Part shown: in pieces, positions 40,333-50,200 of the stretch
How the letters are laid out: every line of letters starts with the position of its first letter
Position numbering within the stretch: position 1 is the first letter of the stretch
Assembly: GCA_036245525.1 (NCBI GenBank)
Contig: BTPG01000005.1
Span: forward strand, 116,153,006-116,217,005
Reading direction: 5' to 3'
Origin: Semisulcospira habei
Taxonomy: Eukaryota; Mollusca; Gastropoda; Semisulcospiridae
DNA length: 64,000 nucleotides
Notes under the pieces: model-generated
Seen by the model: the letters and a program-made list of their open reading frames with translations, nothing else
Told to the model about the DNA's origin: nothing
The model's database searches: none
Translations under genes and position numbers: made by a program

Positions 40333-42299
40333 ATGCACTGCGGGCATTCACTATGACGCATTGGCACATCTGCAATGCTTTTTCAATCGAGATATTTCAA
40401 CATCAGAATCAAGTCAAAGACAAAAGGTAGAGACCCTTGACAGCGAAGACAGCTCTCATATAGAAGGACTTTGTGGGTTATGGTTTATCCCATCTTGTTA
40501 ATTTATGATTTAGTGCTCTGTTTCATGTATAAGATACATGTTAATGGCACGTGTTTTAACAATTGACAGCAAACTTTCATTTTGCACTATCTGTACAGAT
40601 TCAGGTGTCATGCAGTATTGCTTTACTGAGGCATTGTACATGAAAGTTAAGAAATGCTGTGTGTTAACATACCCCTGGATATGAAGGAAAGGTTTAATCT
40701 TTGAGGCCTAAAGTTTCAATATTAAAATTTGGAAGAGTTCCTATGAACACCACCAGTTCAAGAGACACATCAACCATGATGGTTCAAGGGTATAGTTAGA
40801 GAATATCGTAGTGCCGCTAGATACCAATCTACTCGGGGACCACTCTTGCATTATTTTAGTTGATCCATATCCTGTTGTGTATTAGGGCTGAATGTGTTTA
40901 ACCTCTGTCTTTGAAAGAAATGTTTAATCATTTGCATGTCGATAGTGGTTTTTGTCACGACGATTCCTACAGAAATCATGACAAAAAATGTTAGCAACTT
41001 GCAAAGGGTTAATATATTGCATAGATAGAACAAATAAAGAAAGTGTAGCAACAGTCCTTGAAAATTTGGCAGTTGAGAAGTTGTGCGATTATCTTTCTGG
41101 GAGTACAGCGGAACCTGTTTTGCATCTGAATACTTGCTTGAATGACAGGTGACGCATTTTGCCCGTCTCGACTTCTCAAGGTGGTTGCAGAGAAAAAATT
41201 CTTCTGTATATATATGCATGCAGTCAGTGATTCTGTTAAGTTTGGATATGAAAGTGAATTTGCAGCCCGATGTAATGAGCTGTAATGCAAACAAGAATAA
41301 ACTCAAAGAATTTCATTTGGTTTTTTTTGTTCTTCACTCAACATAATGCCATTTAGCACACTGAGCCATAAGTTTGGAAGTGCCTTGGAAGACTTCATCA
41401 CAGTTCAGGAGACAGTAGCACTGGTTGTCTCCTTGATATGTTGTAGCAAATTGAGGGAGACAACTAATGTGGGAGACAGATTGATTATGGCATTTGAAGG
41501 AGTGGTGCCAGAATCGTCACCTGCAAGCACAAAGCTAGCACTGCTCTTGAACTGTTGTCGTACTTGCAATGTATTGGGGCTCAGAGAGAAAACAATTCAT
41601 GTTCACAGGTTTGTTGTTATTGGTGTATATTCCAGTGTTACTTCTTTATTTACACATTATATTATCACAGTATAAGTGAACAAGAATAGCAAAGCACTTA
41701 CGGCTGACGTGTATGAATGATCCACATTAGACTGACCTTGACCTTTCTGAAGGGTCATTGAAAAGAACAAGTACTGAAGTAAAAGGCTGGTTTTTGTTAC
41801 GGCAAAATTCATATTTTCTCAAAATATATCCCCTTTTTTTTTTTTACCTATTCCCCCCCTCCCCCCCCCCCCCCCCCCCCCCCCCCCACCCTTTAAAAAA
41901 CAAAAAACTCTCGACTTTGTGAAGGGCCAACTAAATCAGTATGCTATGGTATATTCATTACATCCATGGAGATTTCCAAAGCTATGGCTTTTAGGTGGGG
42001 GGGGGGGGGGGGGGGGGGGGGGAGTTGTTCATCAGCTCTGGTTCACATGATTTCAAATTGTTGAAAAAGATATCTCACTTTACAAAATAGCACTATTGTC
42101 AATGTTTTGTGCGTTTTCTTCATACACTTCTGTGTTGAGGTCACCATAGAGTATTCTTATGTAAATAAATAACCAAAAATATCCTCCACGAAGTACTTTC
42201 ACTTAAAAAAAATACATGCATCCCAGTACATTTATGCAGTATTGTGCAAATGTAATGTGCTCTTGGCAAGAATGGTGCAAAACTCAAACTACCAGTAAG
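40333..42299. other. Intergenic stretch, repeats only
   Basis: Diverged H1 remnant at 40735-40905, H2 remnant ending AAAGGGTTAA at about 40923-41013, and a decayed H1 at about 41470-41570. A C tract lies at 41853-41887 and a 26-G tract at 41997-42022. The 41346-41675 open frame contains the decayed H1 arms and has no family similarity recognised. No gene supported. Confidence 0.5.
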
Positions 42300-42518
42300 C
42301 TATTAACACATGATACTGAGGCTAAAAGCTTCAAATGTGTACACTGCCATATGCAAGCTACATTATAGTACTTGCAGATTAGGATATAGACCAATGGCTT
42401 TAGTTCAAGGGTGGTGCCAGAACAGCTTGGCGCCTAGAGGCGCCAAGCTATTCTGGCACTACCCTTGAACTATTTTAGTCAAACTTATTTCACACACTGG
42501 TGTATTCCGAATGCAAGT
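42300..42518. mobile_element. H1a palindromic MITE (minus orientation)
   Basis: ATACTGAGGCTAAAAGCTTC at the left, GTATTCCGAATG at the right, central CTTGGCGCCTAGAGGCGCC. Same subfamily as 11632-11855, inverted. The outer TTAACCC ends have decayed. Confidence 0.7.
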
Positions 42519-42627
42519 AGTTCTATACATGTAAAACTGCAAGCTATGTAATGTCACAAATTGTTCTACAAGTTGTTGCTAACATGCCCATACTGCTTGT
42601 GTAGACCCACCCAGTGAGTATGTCAGA

Positions 42628-42672
42628 AGTACACGTCTATTCAAAGGAGATGCTAAGCATCTCCTTTGAATA
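42628..42672. repeat. Perfect 22-bp-arm hairpin
   Basis: CTATTCAAAGGAGATGCT is followed directly by AGCATCTCCTTTGAATAG. Confidence 0.7.
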
Positions 42673-42924
42673 GAACTGTACAAATGGCATCCTCCTGGAG
42701 TGGATCAATCCGGGGAGTTCTCTGGCAAATGGTACTGGTATGTATAGTGGTCTGTTATTTTGAACCTTGCAGTCCAAAATCATAGACCAGTACACACAGC
42801 GGTAAGATCCAGACTCACAGAGCCGCCAATGTAAGTCTTGTAGGACATTAGTCGATCATTGCAAAACAAGCAAAACTAAAAATACTATGATACAAAATCC
42901 GTAAAGTTCAAAATCAGCTTGTGC

Positions 42925-43220
42925 TTTGTAAAGAAGTACCCAACGGAGAAGGAAACACGCTTAGAAAAGATGGGTACAACACAATTTATTAATATTTCGG
43001 GTAAATACCCTTTGTCAAAATAGACAAACAGAGAGATTAGCCACATTCCTTCTGCCAATGAAGATAAGTAGCGGCTAATCTCTCTGTTTGTCTATTTTGA
43101 CAAAGGGTATTTACCCGAAATATTAATAAATTGTGTTGTACCCGTCTTTTCTAAGCGTGTTTCTTTCTCCGTTGGGTACTTCTTTGCATATTACACGCTT
43201 GGCAGTCACCTTTTTGGTCT
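42925..43220. mobile_element. H4 inverted-repeat MITE
   Basis: The left arm (42933-43045: GTACCCAACGGAGAAGG, AAACACGCTTAGAAAAGA, ATTAATATTTCGGGTAAATA) is repeated inverted at 43072-43187, then TTTGCATATTACACGCTTGG. No coding sequence. A second copy is at 60107-60356. Confidence 0.8.
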
Positions 43221-43440
43221 GGATTGTGCTTTGTAGCACAAACACACATAAACAAAGAGAGATGCATTAAAAAAAAAAAGAGAGGTACAGGCAACGGGTA
43301 CAATGTAACAGCTGAACACAAAACAGTGTGAACTAGTGTGCCTTTCTGTGTAAATGACTTGAAGTGAACACAAAGGGGTATCGGATCACTGTGCATGAAA
43401 AACCATGGAATGTACATGCACACACATTCTCACAAGCAAA

Positions 43441-43759
43441 TTAACCCCTTCACTGCCGAGAAAAAGTGAGCACAACCCAGCTGCAAGAGACCGATCCTCG
43501 CGCAAACCCGCAGCTGAAACGCTTCTTGTTGAAACCAGTTTGTGTCCATGAGCCAGTTGCATGAGCGAGCTTAGTCCTGCACCAGCCACTAAGCAAGGTG
43601 CAACGCTATAAGTGGCGCACCTTGCTTAGTGGCTGGTGCAGGACTTAAGCTCGCTCATGCAACTGACCCCATGTTCCTTGGACAACCGAGGCTTTTGGGT
43701 GTCAAGTTGACAAAGAATTTACAAACACATTCTGCACTCACTGGCAGGGAAGGGGTTAA
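43441..43759. mobile_element. H3 MITE with a unique central palindrome
   Basis: TTAACCCCTTCACTGCCGAG at the left, CACTGGCAGGGAAGGGGTTAA at the right. The centre is a long hairpin (43562-43675) with GCACCAGCCACTAAGCAAGG and its complement. The H5 site used in other H3 copies is decayed here. Confidence 0.7.
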
Positions 43760-43930
43760 AGAAGTAACTGTACAGATTTACGACCAGTACACGGGAAGGG
43801 GTTCAAGAAGTAACTGTACAGATTTACCACCAGCACACGGGAAGGGGTTCAAGAAGTAACTGTACAGATTTACCACCAGTACACGGGAAGGGGTTCAAGA
43901 AGTAACTGTACAGATTTACCACCAGCACAT
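43746..43930 (+). repeat. 46-bp tandem repeat, four units
   Basis: GAAGTAACTGTACAGATTTA recurs four times at 46-bp spacing. Each unit includes GGGAAGGGGTTCAA, nearly the right end of the H3 element (GGGAAGGGGTTAAA). Confidence 0.85.
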
Positions 43931-43955
43931 GTGTAAAGCTCAAACTGAACTCAAA

Positions 43956-44158
43956 CCCTTCACCACCGAGAAACATTGAACGCCACCCAGCTGCAAGAGG
44001 CATAGATCCTCATGAGCCCCCGCAGTTGCGGAGGCTCATGAGGATCTATGCCTCTTGCTGAAACCACTTTGTATCTATGATTCTTTGATGGCTGGGGATC
44101 TTTGATGTGAATTTACGATTCAAAAACACAATCTGCGTTCACTGGCGGTGAAAGGGTA
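43956..44158. mobile_element. H3 MITE with H5 centre
   Basis: CCCTTCACCACCGAGAAAC at the left and ACTGGCGGTGAAAGGG at the right. The centre (43995-44058) is the H5 hairpin, AAGAGGCATAGATCCTCATG and its exact complement. Confidence 0.75.
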
Positions 44159-44402
44159 AAACCCTTTGTGTACGCACCTGCTGGTACTGGGTTCTGCACA
44201 GGTGGTTGGATGCAAAAGGGGGTTGACCCTTGTAGGTAGTGCTTTCATTGAGGTCATTCCTGTAGGAATCGCCTCCATGAAAAGCGCTATCAACAACCAA
44301 AGGGTGAACCCTTTGGGTGACGGTATTGGTAACGATTCTGGTCGAGGTGATTCCTGCAGAAATCACCTCATCCAAAATCACTACAGACACCCAAAGGGTT
44401 AA
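44158..44402. mobile_element. Two adjacent H2 MITEs
   Basis: Two H2-like palindromes in a row, with centres GTCATTCCTGTAGGAATCGC and GTGATTCCTGCAGAAATCAC. The array ends ACCCAAAGGGTTAA. Confidence 0.65.
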
Positions 44403-44646
44403 GATGATTCTCCTTAACAAAAACTGTACACACATCAGCTGCACTGTCAACACGTAAAAGATAATAAAAATTGAAATTTATTAAGTACTGCACCCTACTA
44501 ATATTTCAGCAATACTTAACAGTGCCAGATTCACATGATATCAACACTTCAAACAAAAGCAAAATACCCTAACAGCTTTTAATCTCTTTCATCTGGGTTC
44601 AGACAGAACAGCCCCTCAGCCAGCCCTGTTTCATCTGCAAGAGGCT

Positions 44647-45725
44647 TAAATAATAATAATAATTACGGTATTTATAATGCGCTTATCTTATAATAATTAT
44701 AACTCTAAGCGCGCACTCACAACTCGCGCACTCATGCGCACGCTTTAGACAATGACTCACGTGCCACAAATAGTGAAATACATTACGACGGTCACCTTGG
44801 GATGGGGAGTGTGGTGATATAGTGCTAAAACTGTTGAAAGAGGTGAGTTTTGAGGGCGGACTGGAAGGAGGAGAGAGAGTGTTTCTGACGGAGAGAGAGT
44901 GGGAGAGTGTTCCAGGTGGATGGACCGTAGACGGAGAAGGAGCGGGGGCCGAAAGTGTTGAGTTTGGTGCGAGGGATGTGGAGGCGGAGAGGGTCGGAGG
45001 CAGAGCGGAGGGAGCGGAAAGGTGTGTAGGGGTGAAGTAAGTTGGAGAGATAGGCAGGAGCGCAGTTGTTCAGGGATTTGTAGCAGAGAGACAGAATTTT
45101 GTATTGGATGCATTGGGGGATGGGGAGCCAGTGAAGGAGTTTGAGCAGGGGAGTGATGTGGTCGGATTTTTTCTTTCTGAGGACGAGGCGGGTAGCGTTG
45201 TTCTGGACGCGTTGGAGAGTGAAAGTGGTGGAGTGAGGGAGGCCGGAAAGGAGAGAGTTGCAGTAGTCGATGCGAGATAAGATGAGAGAGACAGCAAGTT
45301 TGGTGGCAGCTTCGGTGGTGAGGTATTTTCTGATCTGACTGATGCGGCGGAGGTGGAAATAGCATGCCTGGGCCGTGGCGGAGACGAAGCTGGTCATGGA
45401 CAGAGAGGAATCGAGGATGACGCCGAGGTTCTTGGCCGAGTCAGAGAGGGATATGGGGGTGCTATCGAGTTGAAGGTGGAGAGAGGGAGGGAGCTGGGAG
45501 AGTTTCTGGCGAGTGCCTACCAGCATGGCTTCCGTTTTGTCATCGTTCAGTTTAAGCTTGTTTGCTGTCGTCCAGTTTTTCACGTCTTCGTAGCAGTCAG
45601 CCGTGCGAGTCAGTAGTGACTGAGTGTTGTCGAGTTTGTCTTTGTCTAGCAGTTGTGAGTCGTCAGCGTAGAGGTGGTGGTGTATGCGGTGAGACTGGAT
45701 GTTGTTGTCTCCTTCTGGCCATGGA
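44647..45725 (-). mobile_element. L2/CR1-like LINE fragment B
   Basis: A 5'-truncated LINE, minus strand, with the 3' tail at the left (AATAATAATAATAATTACGG and the GCGCTTATCTTATAATAATT block). The coding part is open for about 300 codons. Confidence 0.85.
44825..45725 (-). pseudogene. L2/CR1-like RT C-terminal region (truncated but open)
   Basis: The open frame runs to TAA at 44825, about 300 codons of LINE origin. It starts within the RT palm (HHLYADDSQLLDKD, catalytic Asp pair), followed by KLKLNDDKTEAMLVGT, KNLGVILDSSLSM, SRIDYCNSLLSGLP and, at the end, FGPRSFSVYGPSTWNTLP. The endonuclease and RT fingers are missing, so it is a dead 5' truncation even though the frame is clean. It is much less decayed than fragment A. 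Confidence 0.85.
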
Positions 45726-45959
45726 TTATGGGGCATAGTCCATGTACGCTTCTGACATTTCAATTTTACACACTGCTGCTAATGTAAAAGCATCACACCA
45801 TCAAGTTTTTAACATTTTCATCAGGCTAGTCATGAATAACTTGGACTGTTTGGTAATATTCATCCTAGAACAGCAAGCTTCTATGGTTCAAATGCAGATA
45901 CTGGTATGCAGAGTCGACCAGATTTTTTTTTTGTTCATTACATTTTGTAAACATTACTG

Positions 45960-46520
45960 TAAAACAAACAGCAAAGCTCTCATGGCTCATGTGCATGACT
46001 GATTTGCATAATTTATGTTACCTTGACCTTTTGTGGTCTAGACCTTTCTGACAGGTCACTCACAGATGTTTGAAAAGTTTGACTGAAATGTTTGCAAAAG
46101 TGACAATAAAAATTTTAATTTTATACAAAAATAGGCTATTTTTTATGTCTTTCCTGACCTCTTGTGACCCTTGATCAATTCACAGGGTTGCGTATGCACA
46201 GGAAGATCTAATCAACAGGTATCAAGAAAGTTTAGCTTTGAAGTTGAAAATAGTATTTGATAAAAGACAATTTTTGTTACAAATAAAAACAGGAAATATT
46301 TTTACCTATTTCTTGACCTACTGTGACCTTGACCTTTGCACAAGGTCACTCAAATGGGTACGTTTAGGAAAGTTTTACCACAAAGTATTCTTGGGTTAAG
46401 TTTGAAGTCTGCATCTTAAATAATCTATTAAAAAAATGCCAACTTTAAAGTTTACCATGGATGACAGACGACAGACGGGAGGCCTAATAGGCAAACTCAC
46501 TTTTGCTATCACACGTGAGT
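45960..46520. repeat. Dispersed repeat with GACCTTGACCTTT blocks
   Basis: TGACCTTGACCTTTGCACAA and ACCTTGACCTTTTGTGG recur (46012, 46322). A terminal GACGACAGACGGGAGGCC and TATCACACGTGAGTC follow. Related strings occur at 41735 and 12105. Noncoding. Confidence 0.5.
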
Positions 46521-46619
46521 CAAAAACCTGTATAATCCATCAGTACAATCAGTTGTTTCACTTTTGGGAGCAAAATGGCTCAAACTGACCTTGATATGGA
46601 ACACTGGAAGTGGCGGGAG

Positions 46620-47042
46620 GTCTTCTAACCATGATTGATCAAAGGTAGAGTCTGATTACCTTGGCACCTCAGGCACAAGTCAATCAGACACTACTCTTAA
46701 CCTAGCATGGTCAGTTTATCACTTCACACTGCAATAACCCTTTGGCTGTCAGTAACCCTTTTTTGTTGTTCCTGCAGGAATCATCACAACAAAACGTTCC
46801 ACCGACATGCAGGAATCTTCATGACAAAATGCGCTATCAACAGCCAAAGGGTTAAATTTAAAATGAAAGACGCAAGCACACAACTATCACAAACAAACAG
46901 TTCTGAGTATTTCACGGCTTCTTCGAAAATGGCCAATTTCATTATGGCAGCAACCTTGTGCATGCAGTCACCCATATTGTGTACAGTACCATTGGATGCA
47001 TGCATAAGGGGGTAAAAATATTCAGAATGACAGACTAAAACC
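46620..47042. repeat. MITE remnants downstream of the carrier gene
   Basis: A diverged H1 (about 46620-46720) is followed by an H2 element at 46734-46854 (TAACCCTTTGGCTGTCAG to AGCCAAAGGGTTAA). The rest is plain sequence. This is the 3' flank or UTR of the minus-strand carrier gene. Confidence 0.6.
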
Positions 47043-47220
47043 TCACACATCTCTCAAGCCCATTTCTGAGGCTTTTCTTTGAGCAAAAGACATGACTACC
47101 ATGCTGGTACCATTGGCAAAAAAACTTCGCAGCGTTCCAGGTAGCAGACCTCTGTACAGAGCCAGGAACCCCCCACGTTCATGTATCACCAATCGCATAC
47201 GCTCCAGAACTGACATCTCC
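47043..47220 (-). CDS. Carrier last exon: end of repeat 3
   Basis: Acceptor CTTTTCCTACAG. Completes a Lys codon, then EMSVLERMRLVIHERGG, LALYRGLLPGTLRSFF and MVVMSFAQRKASEMGLRDV, and stops at TGA. Confidence 0.88.
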
Positions 47221-50200
47221 CTGTAGGAAAAGAAGAGAGATGAAAAATGGCGTCACTCAATGTCGCTGATCAATAAACCCTCTTTAGCTCTGACACACCA
47301 CCTAAAATGGACTGGCTATATTAACAGTGCAAGTGTGATGCCAGAATAGCTTGGCGCAAAAGAGGTACTGTGTCAAGCTATTCTGGCACTATCATTGAAC
47401 TGTTAGAGCCTCCTTGTGCAAAGCTATTCTGGCGCTAACCTAAATCTAATGTCTATATATCTCATGAACTATTTTATAGTGTTCAGGGGGCAAATGAAAT
47501 TATTTTGACGATTTTATTATCTAATGCTTAAAGCTGTGAGATAAAACATATTGATTACCTCCCACACGCATGGTTACTTCCCTAAAGGAGCTTGCCTGTG
47601 TAGCCCCCTCAACTCATTTAGTCCCATGGTTGTATTTCCTGAATTGTGAAGGTGTCACCTGATGACTATATACCGGCTGCAGAAGACTGATTTACCATGA
47701 TAATTTAAGGGTAGTGACAGATTAGCTTGGTGCCATCAGGTGCCAAGCTAATCTGGCACTACCCTTTAACTGTCATGGTCGATCCATATCTAGCTGTAGT
47801 GCATCAGGGCTAAATGGGATAACCTCACCACTTACTTGCCATAGCTGCACTGCACCTGACAGCGCATATACTCCAGAGGCCACACAATCCACCAAGCCAA
47901 GGTAGCAGCCACGCCAGCTGTCAGTAGTGGGCCCAACAGTGGTCGCTTGAAGTGGTCGGGAAAATGCCGGCGGCCAGAATCCACCAGCGGGAAGAAGGTA
48001 GTCATGAGTCCCATGGTCCGAACCCACGTCACACCAAAACCCTTTAACCCATATCATACTGAGGCTAAAAGCTTCAAAGTTGTACACTGCCATATGCAAG
48101 CTACATTATAGTACTTACAGATAAGGATATAGACCAATGGCTTTAGTTCAAGGGTGGTGCCAGAATAGCTCGGTGCTTAGAGGCTCCAAGCTATTCTGGC
48201 ACTACCCTTGAACTATTTTAGTCAAACTTATTTTACACACTGATGTATTCCGAATGATAAGGGTTAATAGACGACGGTGTGCATAAGATAAGGATTCAAA
48301 GTTTATGTGTCTCTTACACTACAATAAGCACAGGTCCTCAGAATGACAACTCTGTCCTCAGAAGACAAAAGACACTAACTACCAAGTCCATTTTTGTGAA
48401 AAGTGAGATTTTCATTGTATTACAATGAAAATTTTGCTTTTCACAAGTATGGACTGACTGTCATTTTGCCTTCACAGGGCAGAGATTTAGTTGGCATGTG
48501 CACAACTCTAGCCAACATCAGCCTTAGTTCTGTGCGTCTCGGCTTAGGCCATGTCTGCCCACAGATCTTTTGCTCACAGTCTTCAAACTATAGCACCAGA
48601 AGTTGGAGATGGATCAAGCCTCAAAATTCAAAAGTAATGCCCTACTAGCACACAACCTGTCCCTAACCCGTGTATTCAAGATAATCTTGCAAACACATAC
48701 GTCCACACCCCATACGTGCATATACTCCAACAAAATAAACACATGTACTTACAGTGTACACCTTACTCAGTTGCCACTTCTGATTAGTCTGGCCACGCAC
48801 CTGTCACAACAGCAGAAGACAGTTTACATTATTTTTCAGTGTTATCATAACCACAAAAACAGCAAGAGCAAAGTGCCAAATGTGAATATTATGTACACAA
48901 CACTAATATAATATCGTCCTTTTGATTCCGTTAAGTCTCTAGCTGTCAGTGGCATGTGTCTTTGAGGTGATTCCTTTTTGAGGTAGTTTTTGTGACCAAC
49001 ATCAAATGGTCTTTCTCCCCAAAGTGCACCTTCTGTGCTCAACTTACAGCTAGAATTTAACAGACACCTTGGGACTGTATTTGTCTTAGAAAATGACATA
49101 TTATTAACCCATTCAGCCCCAACACCCTACAGCAGGAGATTGATTGACCATGATAATTCAAGGGTAGTGCCAGATTAGCTTGGCGCCTTCAGGCGCCAAG
49201 CTAAGCTAGCATTACCCTTGAATTATCATGGTCAATCCATCTCCTGCAACTAGTACATAGTCATTAAAAAACACTTCCAATATTTGGGAAATATACCCGT
49301 GGGGCTAAAAGGGTTAAAGCCTCCAAGAAACACAAGCTGTTATGACTTCGTATATTGCAGATATACAATTTCACTGCTCAAGAACATACCTTTGCATATT
49401 CCAGTGGAGTTTCAATGATCGCTCTGGCAGTTGCAGAACAAGCAGCACCAAGTAAAACACGACTGGAAACAAGGAAAATTCATTTTTCTTTAAAAGGTAT
49501 TTTTTCGAAAAATACTTACCGATGACATGACTGAATGGAAGTGTCTACTACTTACTCATTCTAGCCTAAGAGCCAGTTGTGTAAAAACACAACCCGGGAG
49601 GCACTCGGGGAACCCCAAGGGGACCAAGAGTTGTCTCCCTATACCCACCACCCGGAAGCCGGGTACCCATAATCCCTCAGTCAGGATACTTAGCGCACCA
49701 GCGGCAAGCGGGGCAGGTGGGAGGGTCGTTTGAGTCATGTCATCGGTAAGTATTTTTCGAAAAAATACCTTTTAAAGAAAAATGAATTTGTTTCTTCAAA
49801 AACATTACCGATGACATGACTGAATGGAAGAATTGCGAAGAGGAGGTGGGTGCCGCGCTCCAGCACACCTTAGGGCCCAATGGCCGTCCTCCCTAACGCA
49901 AACTCCCGACGACCCTAGGTAGGTGAATACCTACAGCGCTGAGGCGCCCGGAGGGAGTTGTTGCCCCCGCAAAACGCCCCCAGCAGAGCGAGGAGTCTCG
50001 CTGGCCTGGCAGAACTCTGCGATTGCGGCGGGCGAAGTCATCCCGCCCGCCAGCCTCCAGTAGCCACGAAGTGTAGGACCGAACAGTCCCTGACGAATGT
50101 GACGTTCGAGGCCATGCAAGTGCCTTGATAACGTAACTGTAGCCTCTAACCTCCCTGAGGGAGGGGTCCTGTAATTCCGAACGTATGACTGAGCTGAGCC

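Noticed and set aside
41346..41675. 109-codon open frame in the intergenic region
   Set aside because: Contains decayed H1 palindrome arms; no conserved domain or splice context.
47881..48099. Alternative acceptor for carrier exon 6 inside the MITE (after CTTTTAGCCTCAG)
   Set aside because: It would add 17 nt and shift the frame into TAA within five codons.
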